Source: Moorella glycerini
Lineage (GTDB): Bacteria; Bacillota; DSM-521; Neomoorellales; Neomoorellaceae
NCBI RefSeq assembly: GCF_009735625.1
Contig: NZ_CP046244.1
Coordinates: 3,445,389 to 3,509,388 of the forward strand
Reading direction: 5' to 3'
DNA length: 64,000 nt
A program made the position numbers and the translations under genes. The notes beneath the pieces are model-generated. The model worked only from the letters and a program-made list of their open reading frames with translations, made no database searches and was not told the origin of the DNA. Of the stretch, positions 16,017 to 24,198 are shown piece after piece. How positions within the stretch are numbered: position 1 is the stretch's first letter; each line of letters opens with the position of its first letter.

Positions 16017-17642
16017 TCAATTGCCAGGAAATTGTTGGAGCGGGACTTCCATAGCTTCCTTCTCCCTGGCCAGCACCAGCCGCTTGCGGTAGGCGGGATC
16101 GGTTTCCGGGAAGTCCTCGCGGTAATGAGCGCCCCGGCTTTCCCGGCGCCAGGTGGCGGCAGTAATAATTAAATGGGCCACAGTCAGCATATTGCGGATC
16201 TCTGCCGCTAGGCGGTCCCGGGCTGGATAACCCAGTAACGGCCACCAAGATTCCAGGGTGCTGGCAGCCTCTTGTAAGCCCTCCCCATTGCGAATTAAAC
16301 CTACCCGCTGCTGCATAATTTTCTGGACGGCCAGCCAGTTGCCGGTATCCTCCCGGCCGCCCTCTTTTAGCGTGTTGTATTTTAGCCGTGGACAAGGGGA
16401 TGGCTTGAGTTCCTGGTTTAAAAGTTCGGCGGCAATCCGCCCGCCAAAAACCAGGCCTTCTAGCAGGGAATTGCTGGCCAGGCGGTTGGCGCCGTGGACC
16501 CCGGTACAGGCCACTTCGCCGCCGGCATAAAGGCCGGTAATATTAGTCCGCCCGTTTAAGTCCGTCCGCACCCCGCCCATAAAGTAATGGGCCGCCGGTG
16601 CCACGGGCAACCATTCCTTTAGCGGGTCTAATCCCAACTCCCGGCAGGTGGAGGTGATGGTGGGAAAACGGCTTTCCACCAGTTCGCCCTCGAGGTGGGT
16701 CAGGTCCAAATAAACGTGGCCGGACCCGTGCCGGGCCATCTCGCTGGCTACCGACCGGGAGACGACATCCCGGGGGGCTAGCTCCCCCAAGGGGTGGTAG
16801 GCAGGCATAAACCTTTCGCCGGCTTGATTGCGTAAAATCGCCCCTTCGCCCCGGACGGCCTCAGAAATCAAGAAACCGGGTGCGCCGGGGTGCACCAGCA
16901 CGGTAGGGTGAAACTGGTAGAACTCTACGTCCATGACCTCAGCCCCGGCGCGGTAGGCCATGGCCACGCCGTCGCCGGTAGCTACTGCCGGGTTGGTCGT
17001 AACGGGGTAAAGTCGCCCGGCGCCGCCGCAGGCCAGGACCACGGCACCGGCCATGACGGCTTTAATGTCCCCTTCCCCGGTTAACACCAGGGCGCCACAG
17101 CAACGGCCTTCAACAACCAGCAGGTCCAGGGCCATGGTCCCCGGCCACAGCTGAATGTTTCTGGCTCCTGCCGCTCTGGCAGCCAGGCCCTGCCAGATGA
17201 TAGCCCCGGTGGCGTCGCCGCCGGCGTGGAGGATGCGCCGCCGGCTATGGGCTCCTTCCTTACCCAGGGCTACCTTATCGCCTTCACGATCGAAGGGTAT
17301 ACCCCATTCAATCAGCTCCTGCACTCGTCCAGGCCCTTCTGTTACCAGCACCCTGGCGGCAGCAGGGTCCCCCAGGCCGGCAGCCGCTGTTAAAGTATCT
17401 TCCAGGTGTAATGCGGCAGAATCTTCCTCATCAATGGCAGCGGCAATTCCCCCTTGCGCCAGGTCGGTAGCACATGCCGCCGGGTTATCTTTAGTTACCA
17501 GGACCACCCGAAAGCGTCCGGCTATCTTTAAAGCTGTATAAAGGCCGGCAATGCCGCTGCCGATAACCAAAATATCGGTCTCTTCCCGGGGTAAACCAGT
17601 AAGATTAAAATTGACGAGATAACGGGGAACTTCCCAGCCCAT
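16017..17642 (-). CDS. nadB: L-aspartate oxidase
   Basis: NadB oxidises L-aspartate to iminoaspartate with FAD, the first step of de novo NAD synthesis. The 541-residue protein shows the FAD-binding VIGSGIAGLYTAL near residue 25, LAQGGIAAA, the active-site HPTVL region, ISEAVRGEGAILRN, DVVSRSVASEM, APAAHYFMGGVRTDLNGRTN and GLYAGGEVACTGVHGANRL. The frame is open a further 51 codons upstream, but those would overlap nadA by 136 bases. The ATG at 17642 lies 17 bases behind the nadA stop. In anaerobes the electron acceptor is probably fumarate rather than oxygen. Confidence 0.96.
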   Translation of the reverse strand: MGWEVPRYLVNFNLTGLPREETDILVIGSGIAGLYTALKIAGRFRVVLVTKDNPAACATDLAQGGIAAAIDEEDSAALHLEDTLTAAAGLGDPAAARVLVTEGPGRVQELIEWGIPFDREGDKVALGKEGAHSRRRILHAGGDATGAIIWQGLAARAAGARNIQLWPGTMALDLLVVEGRCCGALVLTGEGDIKAVMAGAVVLACGGAGRLYPVTTNPAVATGDGVAMAYRAGAEVMDVEFYQFHPTVLVHPGAPGFLISEAVRGEGAILRNQAGERFMPAYHPLGELAPRDVVSRSVASEMARHGSGHVYLDLTHLEGELVESRFPTITSTCRELGLDPLKEWLPVAPAAHYFMGGVRTDLNGRTNITGLYAGGEVACTGVHGANRLASNSLLEGLVFGGRIAAELLNQELKPSPCPRLKYNTLKEGGREDTGNWLAVQKIMQQRVGLIRNGEGLQEAASTLESWWPLLGYPARDRLAAEIRNMLTVAHLIITAATWRRESRGAHYREDFPETDPAYRKRLVLAREKEAMEVPLQQFPGN

Positions 17643-17659
17643 ACAGTTACCAGCCTCGC

Positions 17660-18562
17660 CTATCTTATTGCCAGCATCCGCTCCAGGGCGCGGTAGGCCC
17701 GGCTGCGGGTGGTTTCCGGCACCTGGACTACCGGCTGCATCTCCCGTAAGCAGCGGGCTATCTTCTCCAGGGTGGTAAGCTTCATATTGGGGCAAACCAG
17801 CCCCGGGGACAAGAGATAAAATTTTTTCTCCGGATTATCTAGCTGTAGGCGGTGGAGAATGCCCATCTCCGTACCGATCAGAAACTCTTTCGCCCTGCTT
17901 TCCCGGGCATACTTGAGAATAGCTCCAGTACTACCCACAAAGTCGGCCGCCCGGGTGACTTCCGGCCGGCACTCGGGATGGACCAGGACTTCGGCCTCCG
18001 GGTGGGCCGCCCTGGCCCTTTCTAGCTCTTCGAGGGTCACCCGGTAATGGGTAAGGCAGCCGCCATCCCAGGGGATTATCTCTTTGTCGGTAAACCGGGC
18101 GACAAAACTGGCGAGATTCCGGTCCGGGACAAAAAGTATTCTCCGCTGGGGCAAGGACTGAACGACCGCCACGGCATTGCTGGAGGTACAGCAAATATCG
18201 CTTTCGCCCTTAACATCGGCTGCAGTATTCACGTAACAGACTACTGCGGCATCCGGATATCTGGCTTTAGTCTCCCGCAGGGCCTCGACATCAATGCTAT
18301 CAGCCAGGGGACAGCCGGCCTGGCTATCCGGCAGGAGGATTATTTTTTCTGGTGCCAGAATGCTGGCACTTTCCGCCATAAAGCGTACCCCGGCTAAAAC
18401 TACCACCTTTGCCCTGGTAGTGGCAGCATAACGGCTGAGGGCCAGAGAATCGCCCACAAAATCAGCTATATCCTGGACGGCATCCTGCTGGTAATTATGG
18501 GCCAGGATTACCGCCTGGCGTTCTTTTTTTAGTTTTTCTATTTCTTGCACCAGTTCCGACAT
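17660..18562 (-). CDS. nadA: Quinolinate synthase
   Basis: NadA condenses iminoaspartate with dihydroxyacetone phosphate to quinolinate using a [4Fe-4S] cluster. The 300-residue protein has AHNYQQDAVQDIADFVGDSLALSR, the cysteines in CYVNTAADVKGESDICC, GGCLTHYR, HPECRPEV and GLVCPNMKLTTLE. The ATG at 18562 is preceded by GGGGAGAA and is preferred over an upstream ATG at 18601. It is first in nadABC, with a good promoter and repeated sites just in front. Confidence 0.96.
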   Translation of the reverse strand: MSELVQEIEKLKKERQAVILAHNYQQDAVQDIADFVGDSLALSRYAATTRAKVVVLAGVRFMAESASILAPEKIILLPDSQAGCPLADSIDVEALRETKARYPDAAVVCYVNTAADVKGESDICCTSSNAVAVVQSLPQRRILFVPDRNLASFVARFTDKEIIPWDGGCLTHYRVTLEELERARAAHPEAEVLVHPECRPEVTRAADFVGSTGAILKYARESRAKEFLIGTEMGILHRLQLDNPEKKFYLLSPGLVCPNMKLTTLEKIARCLREMQPVVQVPETTRSRAYRALERMLAIR

Positions 18563-18578
18563 GGGTTCTCCCCTCTTT

Positions 18579-18638
18579 TGTCTTATCAGCTGTCTTGTCA
18601 TTTAAGATTATTATAAATCCCGTTTATTACCCCGTCAA
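18579..18638 (-). promoter_or_regulatory. nadA promoter with tandem operator-like repeats
   Basis: On the minus strand TTGACG (18633-18638) and TATAAT (18610-18615) are 17 bases apart. Just downstream, two 10-base direct repeats, TGTCTTATCA (18579-18588) and TGTCTTGTCA (18591-18600) as read on the plus strand, lie over the expected start site. They could bind an NAD-pathway repressor of the NiaR type; no repressor gene is in the window. Confidence 0.55.
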
Positions 18639-18717
18639 GAAAGGGATTATTGTACCTGGCCGGGGAATAATAAAACTAACAGTAAATGATTTAAATTATA
18701 AGGAGGGAGGTTTTCCT

Positions 18718-18927
18718 TTGCACGTTAAAGTAGTAGAACTGGTGGGCGAATCGCCCCATAACTGGAAGGATGCTGTCCAGCAGGCAGTGGCTGAAGCCAG
18801 CCGGGAGGTAAAAAACATCTCTGGCGTCGAGGTTTATAACCTGACTGCCAATGTTAGAGACGGCAAACTAACCGAATTCAAAGCCAATGTGAAAATCGCT
18901 TATGCCGATCACAGCGCCGATCTATAA
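18718..18927 (+). CDS. Dodecin family flavin-binding protein
   Basis: This 69-residue protein has the dodecin signature: HVKVVELVGESPHNWKDAV, then AVAEASREVKNISGVEV, then GKLTEFKANVKIAY. Dodecins form dodecamers that store or buffer flavins in the cytoplasm. A TTG at 18718, preceded by a strong AAGGAGGGAGG site, fits the family length. The frame is open to 18595, but the extra 41 residues lie over the nadA promoter and match nothing. It diverges from nadA and ends at a terminator, so it stands alone. Confidence 0.9.
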   Translation: MHVKVVELVGESPHNWKDAVQQAVAEASREVKNISGVEVYNLTANVRDGKLTEFKANVKIAYADHSADL

Positions 18928-18933
18928 ACATGG

Positions 18934-18960
18934 AAGCCCCGGGAATCGCCGGGGCTTTAT
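18934..18960 (+). terminator. Terminator of the dodecin gene
   Basis: AAGCCCCGG (18934-18942) pairs with CCGGGGCTT (18949-18957) around a six-base loop, followed by a short T run. It lies between convergent genes and may serve both. Confidence 0.75.
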
Positions 18961-18965
18961 ATCAG

Positions 18966-19388
18966 CTAAAAACTCCAACCCAGGTACTTAACAATATAGC
19001 GGGCATACTGACGAAAATCATCAAGGTGGTGGTTCATGATATCGGCCACTTTTTCCATATCTACCTTGCCATATTCATGGACCAGAATTTTTCTAAATCC
19101 TGACATACCGGAAATATCCCGGGCGAATTTTTTAGGTAAAACCCCTAGTTCGGCAAGTTCACCAAAAATATTGCTGTATTCATCTACAATAATTCCTTCT
19201 TCAGCCAGGATATGCGTACCTATATCCAGTACAACCTGGATGCTGAGTTGCAAACCATGTTCTACGATCCAGGCTAGTTCCATATTTTTTCCCAGGTCAG
19301 GAGCCTTAACATGTTTATACTTCTCAAGTTGAGCTAGATAACTTTCCAACTGTTGCAATTTTCGATTGATAACGGCCGCATCAACCAT
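18966..19388 (-). CDS. hepT: HepT-family toxin (HEPN domain)
   Basis: This 140-residue helical HEPN protein of the DUF86/HepT family is the toxin half of a HepT/MNT pair. The active motif is R-x4-HxY, seen as FRKILVHEYGKVD near residues 96-108. HEPN toxins act as RNases and are neutralised by the partner, which transfers AMP to the motif tyrosine. The start at 19388 overlaps the end of the antitoxin gene by 8 bases. An upstream in-frame extension lies wholly inside the antitoxin gene. Confidence 0.85.
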   Translation of the reverse strand: MVDAAVINRKLQQLESYLAQLEKYKHVKAPDLGKNMELAWIVEHGLQLSIQVVLDIGTHILAEEGIIVDEYSNIFGELAELGVLPKKFARDISGMSGFRKILVHEYGKVDMEKVADIMNHHLDDFRQYARYIVKYLGWSF

Positions 19389-19827
19389 CCCTTGCACCCC
19401 CAAAGCGTCCTTCGGCCAATCTCTTACGTAGGTACTGCTCCTGAATCTTCTGCACGGGCCGGAAATCAAGATAATCCCGCATGGTTTTTTCGTGGAAAGT
19501 TATCCGAACCCGGGTATCGCGGCATAATAGGAGTTTTCCATCCCGCAGGACACGAAAACGCAGGGGTAAAGGTGCTTCATTAAGGATAACAAAATCCAGC
19601 AGTTCCCGCAGCTCCTGCCTCATGGCAACAAGCAACTCACTTTTATAACCATAGTGACCCACCGGCGGTAAACGGAGTTCATCCAGAAAAACGGCCACGT
19701 CTACATCACTCAGTTTATTCGCCGTTCCCCGGGCGTGGGAACCAAAGAGATAAGCAAACATAATTTCTTTTCTCGTTATCAGGGCCTCCCGCAAGCGTTC
19801 TTCCAGCGAAAGGGAAGTATTCTCCAT
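19381..19827 (-). CDS. mntA: MNT-family nucleotidyltransferase antitoxin
   Basis: This 148-residue protein with a minimal nucleotidyltransferase domain carries the GS-x10-DxD motif as GSHARGTANKLSDVDVAVF near residues 29-47. It should AMPylate and silence the overlapping HepT toxin. It is slightly longer than many MNT proteins owing to a C-terminal helical tail. The pair is translationally coupled and has its own promoter, typical of a toxin-antitoxin module. Confidence 0.85.
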   Translation of the reverse strand: MENTSLSLEERLREALITRKEIMFAYLFGSHARGTANKLSDVDVAVFLDELRLPPVGHYGYKSELLVAMRQELRELLDFVILNEAPLPLRFRVLRDGKLLLCRDTRVRITFHEKTMRDYLDFRPVQKIQEQYLRKRLAEGRFGGARDG

Positions 19828-19872
19828 TTAGCTCACCGCTTCGTTCCTACTATTATCTTGCGTTACAGGTAT

Positions 19873-19901
19873 ATTATACCATCGGCCTTCCGAAATGTCG
19901 A
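19873..19901 (-). promoter_or_regulatory. Promoter of the MNT/HepT pair
   Basis: On the minus strand TCGACA (19896-19901) and TATAAT (19873-19878) are 17 bases apart, about 45 bases before the antitoxin start. Confidence 0.65.
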
Positions 19902-19914
19902 GCAGTCTTTATCG

Positions 19915-20310
19915 CTATCCCTGCCATACCTTGATATGCACCTTGCGCCGGCGGGGACCGTCGAATTCGCAGAAATAAATGCCCTGCCAGGTACCGAGCA
20001 CCAGGTTGCCGTTATGGACAATCACCGTCTTGCTGCTGCCCATGAGGGAGGTTTTGATGTGAGCCGGCGAGTTGCCTTCGCCGTGGCGGTATCCTCCCAC
20101 TGGAACTATCCTGGCCAGAGCTGCCAGGATATCGGCCGCCACATCCGGGTCGGCATTTTCATTGATGGTCACCCCGGCCGTCGTGTGGGGTACGTAGACC
20201 ATGCAGAGGCCTTCCTTTACACCCGCCTCCTGTACTGCTCTAGCTGCCAGGTGGGTAATATCAACCATGGCCTCTTTACTTGGCGTCTGGAGATCAAAGG
20301 TAAAAAGCAT
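19915..20310 (-). CDS. YjbQ family protein (UPF0047)
   Basis: A 131-residue YjbQ-fold protein with YVPHTTAGVTINENADPDV, GNSPAHIKTSLMGSS and GTWQGIYFCEFDGPRRR. These blocks hold the conserved His, Glu and Asp residues of the family. Some members have been reported with weak thiamine-phosphate-synthase activity, but the general role is unsettled. The ATG at 20310 follows AGGAGGAAGGAC; the open frame extends upstream through the next gene and is not used. It lies 115 bases behind the YheO-type regulator. Confidence 0.85.
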   Translation of the reverse strand: MLFTFDLQTPSKEAMVDITHLAARAVQEAGVKEGLCMVYVPHTTAGVTINENADPDVAADILAALARIVPVGGYRHGEGNSPAHIKTSLMGSSKTVIVHNGNLVLGTWQGIYFCEFDGPRRRKVHIKVWQG

Positions 20311-20425
20311 CCTGTCCTTCCTCCTGAAAATTGCTGCCGGAAACCATGCCGTCTTTTTCTTAAGGGCCTGATCCCCAGCCCGCACCCCCATCGCCACTAT
20401 CCAGGTCAACCCTGGTTTTGTTGCC

Positions 20426-21106
20426 CTATAGCACGGCCCGCCGGTTACCTTTAAGGGCCCGGGCTTCCTCCAGGTAATTATAAATGGTATACTTGGAAAC
20501 TGCCAGGGCCTGGGCGACCACATCCACCGCCCCCTTGACCAGGAAAATACCCCGGTCATCGAGCATTTCCACGGCCTTGACCTTTTCTTCCTTGGTCATG
20601 ACCGGTACCGGTTTGCCCAGTTCCTGCAGGACGTTTTCCACTACGTTGTCAACCACTTCGTTAATGTCCCGGGCAAACTGCTCCTGGGTACGTTCAAAAC
20701 CTGCTTCCGCCAGGTCCTTTAGCTGGCAGAAGTCTTCTAAAATATTTTTAGCCAGCTGGAACTCAGTAAGATCAAAGTTAATACAGAGGCAACCAATGAT
20801 CTTGCCGCTGTTATCACGGATAAAAATGGTTGATGATTTCAATACCTTACCGTCCTTAGTCCGGTTAAGATAGCCGATTAAATCCTTGGTGGCGTCGCCG
20901 TAACGTTGCAGGGCTTCCAGCACCAGGTTGGTAACCGGGGCGCCGATTTCTCTATTAGTCACCGATCCGGCTTTGAAAATAAGGGAACTGGACGGCTCGC
21001 TGAGATCATGCAGAACAACTTCACAATTTTTACCAAAAGTTGCTGCTATACCCCTGGCTACAGGTTTCATGGCCTCCAGGGCCGGGTGAATTTGGTCGCT
21101 TGCCAT
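20426..21106 (-). CDS. YheO/DauR-type transcription regulator (PAS-HTH)
   Basis: This 226-residue protein has an N-terminal YheO PAS-like sensor domain (about residues 8-120), with GKNCEVVLHDLS and GKIIGCLCINFDLTEF. A C-terminal helix-turn-helix follows, with MLDDRGIFLVKGAVDVVAQALAVSKYTIYNYLEEAR cut here into its visible parts: the GAVDVVAQAL helix and the SKYTIYNYL recognition helix. Relatives such as DauR control D-amino-acid catabolism. It sits beside the TRAP/Ldh2 operon and may regulate it or yjbQ. A -10 element TATAAT lies at 21139-21144 with a weak -35. Confidence 0.85.
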   Translation of the reverse strand: MASDQIHPALEAMKPVARGIAATFGKNCEVVLHDLSEPSSSLIFKAGSVTNREIGAPVTNLVLEALQRYGDATKDLIGYLNRTKDGKVLKSSTIFIRDNSGKIIGCLCINFDLTEFQLAKNILEDFCQLKDLAEAGFERTQEQFARDINEVVDNVVENVLQELGKPVPVMTKEEKVKAVEMLDDRGIFLVKGAVDVVAQALAVSKYTIYNYLEEARALKGNRRAVL

Positions 21107-21221
21107 GGTTACCCCCCTTGTTAACCTTTATGCTTAGTATTATACAAAAAAATACCTTATTTGTTGAGATGTTTAAGGAATAATTACTTGATGACTGCCA
21201 ATAAGAAGAGCAATATTAGTT

Positions 21222-21253
21222 AAAAAAAAGCGGCTGACTCGCCATACCAGCCG
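21222..21253 (-). terminator. Terminator of the TRAP/Ldh2 operon
   Basis: On the minus strand CGGCTG (complement of 21248-21253) pairs with CAGCCG (complement of 21231-21236), followed by a run of eight U. It lies directly behind the Ldh2-type gene. Confidence 0.85.
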
Positions 21254-22321
21254 TTATATAATACCGTACTCCTGGCCTAAGTGCTTCAACCCTTCTAAAG
21301 TTGTATCCTCCAGGTATACACCTTCTTTAAGGTGTTTTTCCCTCTCCCTAGCTCCTCTTTCTCCAGGAAGGAGTATTTTTTTAAAGCCAATAGCCAGGGG
21401 GGAATTTTTTATCATCCGAACAAACTCCTCTAAGCGCTCGTAAAATTCATCCAGGAGCATGAACTTAGTTATATCCAGTGCCATGACTAAATGCCCTGTA
21501 TCCAAGGGCTTACTGAAGTCTGGTGGGACTAAAGAACCGACCTTTGTGGCAAAAGCAGCGCCGGTTAATACGCCCGCCAGAATATCTACCATTACTGCGA
21601 GACCGTATCCCTTATGTTCTGACATGGGCAGTACAGCACCGCGTAAAGCTTCAATAGGGTCCGTAGTAGGTTCGCCATGATCGTTTATCGCCCAGTCTCG
21701 CGGAATAGGTTTCCCCTCACGTGCCGCCAAAATAATGTTACCGCGGGCCGTCTTACTTAACGAGAGATCAAGTACTAACGGTTCTTCATCCTTGCGGGGT
21801 ACGGCAATAGCAAACGGGTTGTTGCCCAGGATGGGCTTATAACCTCCCCAGGGTGCCATTACGGGTGAGGTATTCGTAAAAACTATACCGATCATGTGGT
21901 GGTAAGTTGCCTGTACAGCAATAACTCCTAGCGCTCCCAGATGGTTGCTATGCCTTACTCCAACTATGCCCACACCATAATCTTTAGCTTTAGTTATGGC
22001 TAGATTTAAAGCATGCCGGCCTACTACAGGCCCAAAGCCATTATCCCCATCAACCACAGCAACGGCACCTGCATCATTCAGTACTTTAACTTTTGCCGCC
22101 GGGTTCAATACTCCCTGCTTAACACGCTCCAGGTACATACCGAGCCGGGCGACACCGTGGGTATGGACACCGCGGAGATCGGCTTCGATTAAGGCCTCCA
22201 CAAGTATCTGGGCATCTTTTCCTGGCACTCCCGCCTTTTCAACAATAGCCCGACAATAAAAATCTAAATACTGAGCCATCACCGGATTACTTAAGAACTC
22301 CCTAGCCACTAATATAACCAC
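21254..22321 (-). CDS. Ldh2/ComC-family malate/L-lactate/sulfolactate dehydrogenase
   Basis: This 355-residue NAD(P)-dependent 2-hydroxy-acid dehydrogenase belongs to the Ldh2 superfamily, which is unrelated to Rossmann-type lactate dehydrogenases. Marks are ADLRGVHTHGVARLGMYL with the catalytic His, GFGPVVGRHAL, VGVRHSNHLGALG, NTSPVMAPWGG, GNNPFAIAVPR and EHKGYGLAVMVDILAGVLTGA. The family includes malate, lactate, ureidoglycolate, diketogulonate and (R)-sulfolactate (ComC) dehydrogenases. It starts 4 bases behind the TRAP permease. GTG codons at 22321 and 22309 are both possible starts. Co-transcription with a TRAP transporter and nearness to SuyAB make a hydroxy-acid such as sulfolactate a reasonable but unproven substrate. 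Confidence 0.85.
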   Translation of the reverse strand: MVILVAREFLSNPVMAQYLDFYCRAIVEKAGVPGKDAQILVEALIEADLRGVHTHGVARLGMYLERVKQGVLNPAAKVKVLNDAGAVAVVDGDNGFGPVVGRHALNLAITKAKDYGVGIVGVRHSNHLGALGVIAVQATYHHMIGIVFTNTSPVMAPWGGYKPILGNNPFAIAVPRKDEEPLVLDLSLSKTARGNIILAAREGKPIPRDWAINDHGEPTTDPIEALRGAVLPMSEHKGYGLAVMVDILAGVLTGAAFATKVGSLVPPDFSKPLDTGHLVMALDITKFMLLDEFYERLEEFVRMIKNSPLAIGFKKILLPGERGAREREKHLKEGVYLEDTTLEGLKHLGQEYGII

Positions 22322-22325
22322 CCTC

Positions 22326-23603
22326 TTAATGCATTCCTAGCAAATTCGGGATTAACATTACGACACCAGGCATGTACGTCAAAATCAAAGCCCCTAAAAT
22401 CATAATGAGTAAAAACGGCATGATGGCAGGTGTTAGTTTTTCAACAGAAACGTTGCTTAACCGGCTTGCCACAAATAGCGATAGGGCAACTGGCGGGGTT
22501 ATCTGTCCAAGGCCTAATACCATTGTCATAACGACACCGTAAAAAACAGGATCAACTCCTAACTTTGTAATAACCGGCAAAAGAATCGGTGCCAGGATTA
22601 AAATAGCAGGTCCTTGGTTCATAAACAGTCCTGTAACTAAATAAATGATGTTTAATAACAGCAAGACAATAAACGCATTAGATGAGAAGGTCAATATCTG
22701 TTCAGTCAAAGCTTGAGGTATATTCTGGTTAGTCATAAACCAGCCAAAAATCGTAGCAGCTCCAGCGACTAACATAATAGTTGCGGTACTTTCGGCAACA
22801 TCATAGGCAACTTTAATCAACCTTTTCAGGTCAAGCTCACGGTAAACAAACGCGCCTACAAATAAAGCATATACGGTCGCGACTACTCCAGCTTCTGTTG
22901 GAGTAAACACCCCGCCATAAATACCTCCCAGGATGATAACAGGAACTAAAAGGGCCCAAAAGGACTCTTTCAACGCTTGTAATAGTTCATTAAGGTCCGC
23001 TCGCTTCTCTGAACGATAACCTATCTTTTTAGCTATCAGGTAAGCAGCTACCATTAGAAGTAGCCCGAGAATAACCCCTGGCATAATTCCGCCCATGAAA
23101 AGTGTAGCTACCGAAACATTAGCCGTAACGCCATATAAAACCAGCGGGATGCTCGGCGGAATCAATATACCCAGAATTCCAGCAGCTGCAGCTAAGGCAG
23201 CAGAATATTTGACATCATACCCTCTTTTCGTCATCTCAGGTATAGTAACAGAACCTATGGCAGCTGTAGTAGCCGGGGCAGACCCTGAAAGAGCACCGAA
23301 AAACATACAGGCAAGTACTGTTACCAGAGCCAGACCGCCTGAAATATGACCGACTAATGCCGAAGCAAATCTAACCAGGCGTTTGGCCATTCCTCCATGT
23401 TGCATAACTGCCCCAGCCAAGATAAAGAAAGGAATGGCCAGTAAAGGATAACTATCCAGGCTGGTAAACATTTTTTGAGTAACTACCATCAAGGGAATGT
23501 CAGCCAGATAAAGACCCGCAATAACTCCAACAATCAGAGCTATAGCTATAGGAAGACCTATAATCAACCCTACAGCAAACGTAACAAGTAATGCTTCTAC
23601 CAT
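22326..23603 (-). CDS. dctM: TRAP transporter large permease DctM
   Basis: A 425-residue protein with about twelve helices and DctM signatures: GLPIAIALIVGVIAGL, FFGALSGSAPATTAAIGSVTIPEM, GILIPPSIPLVLYG, FTPTEAGVVATVYAL and GLGQITPPVALSLFVA. With DctQ and DctP it drives Na+ or H+ coupled uptake of an organic acid. Operon order is lyase pair, dctP, dctQ, dctM, dehydrogenase. Confidence 0.95.
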   Translation of the reverse strand: MVEALLVTFAVGLIIGLPIAIALIVGVIAGLYLADIPLMVVTQKMFTSLDSYPLLAIPFFILAGAVMQHGGMAKRLVRFASALVGHISGGLALVTVLACMFFGALSGSAPATTAAIGSVTIPEMTKRGYDVKYSAALAAAAGILGILIPPSIPLVLYGVTANVSVATLFMGGIMPGVILGLLLMVAAYLIAKKIGYRSEKRADLNELLQALKESFWALLVPVIILGGIYGGVFTPTEAGVVATVYALFVGAFVYRELDLKRLIKVAYDVAESTATIMLVAGAATIFGWFMTNQNIPQALTEQILTFSSNAFIVLLLLNIIYLVTGLFMNQGPAILILAPILLPVITKLGVDPVFYGVVMTMVLGLGQITPPVALSLFVASRLSNVSVEKLTPAIMPFLLIMILGALILTYMPGVVMLIPNLLGMH

Positions 23604-23620
23604 CGGTTTTCCTCCCCTGA

Positions 23621-24124
23621 CTAGTTTGCTGCACTCTTCGTTTGTTCAGCATCTCGAGACTGCATAATTTCCATTACCTGTTCCAGGAGAAAAACTGCCA
23701 TAAAAAACGCACCCAACGGTATTACGACATAAGGATAAGCCATAGGAACCTTTAAGGCATCCGATTTTTGCCCCATATTCATCACCATTAATTGCCATCC
23801 CTGGATTATTAGTAGTCCACAGAACGCTAAAAAGATTATATATGCTAATATGTTAACCAGTTTCCTAAATCTCACGGGTATGGCATTTATTACTAAGTCC
23901 ATAATTATGTGGGCCTTCGTTCTTACAGCAGCAGCACTGCCTAAAAACGTTAACCACACAAATAGATACCTTGCTAATTCTTCCCCCCAAGGTAAGGGTA
24001 ATTTTAATACATACCGAAGTACCACCTGGAGGAAAGTCACTCCTGTCAAGACCATAACAATGGCCACAAGAAGTAATCGTAGAATTTTAAAAACGTAATC
24101 GTTACATTTTTTAATCCAGTACAA
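23621..24124 (-). CDS. dctQ: TRAP transporter small permease DctQ
   Basis: A 167-residue protein with four predicted helices. It shows the family pattern VTFLQVVLRYVLKLPLPWGEELARYLFVWLTFLG (the WGEELARY core) and RTKAHIIMD. DctQ is the small membrane partner of DctM. It lies 17 bases before dctM and 74 bases after dctP, with a strong hairpin in the gap behind dctP. Confidence 0.93.
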   Translation of the reverse strand: MYWIKKCNDYVFKILRLLLVAIVMVLTGVTFLQVVLRYVLKLPLPWGEELARYLFVWLTFLGSAAAVRTKAHIIMDLVINAIPVRFRKLVNILAYIIFLAFCGLLIIQGWQLMVMNMGQKSDALKVPMAYPYVVIPLGAFFMAVFLLEQVMEIMQSRDAEQTKSAAN

Positions 24125-24147
24125 AAATTATACCCTCCCTTTTGAAC

Positions 24148-24192
24148 TTGCCACGGGCGGTGCAGAACTACTCTCTGTACCGCCCGTGGCAA
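24148..24192 (-). promoter_or_regulatory. Strong hairpin between dctP and dctQ
   Basis: TTGCCACGGGCGGT (24148-24161) pairs perfectly with ACCGCCCGTGGCAA (24179-24192), with CAGA/TCTG extending the stem inside the loop. There is no U run, so it probably stabilises the dctP message or lowers permease expression relative to the binding protein rather than ending the operon. Confidence 0.6.
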
Positions 24193-24198
24193 ACACTT

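Noticed and set aside
15937..16395. 152-residue frame overlapping nadB and nadC
   Set aside because: Shadow of nadB in another frame; Gly/Pro/Arg-rich with no recognisable domain.
17642..17795. Longer nadB start at 17795
   Set aside because: The extra 51 residues overlap nadA and do not resemble L-aspartate oxidase; a normal start lies 17 bases behind nadA.
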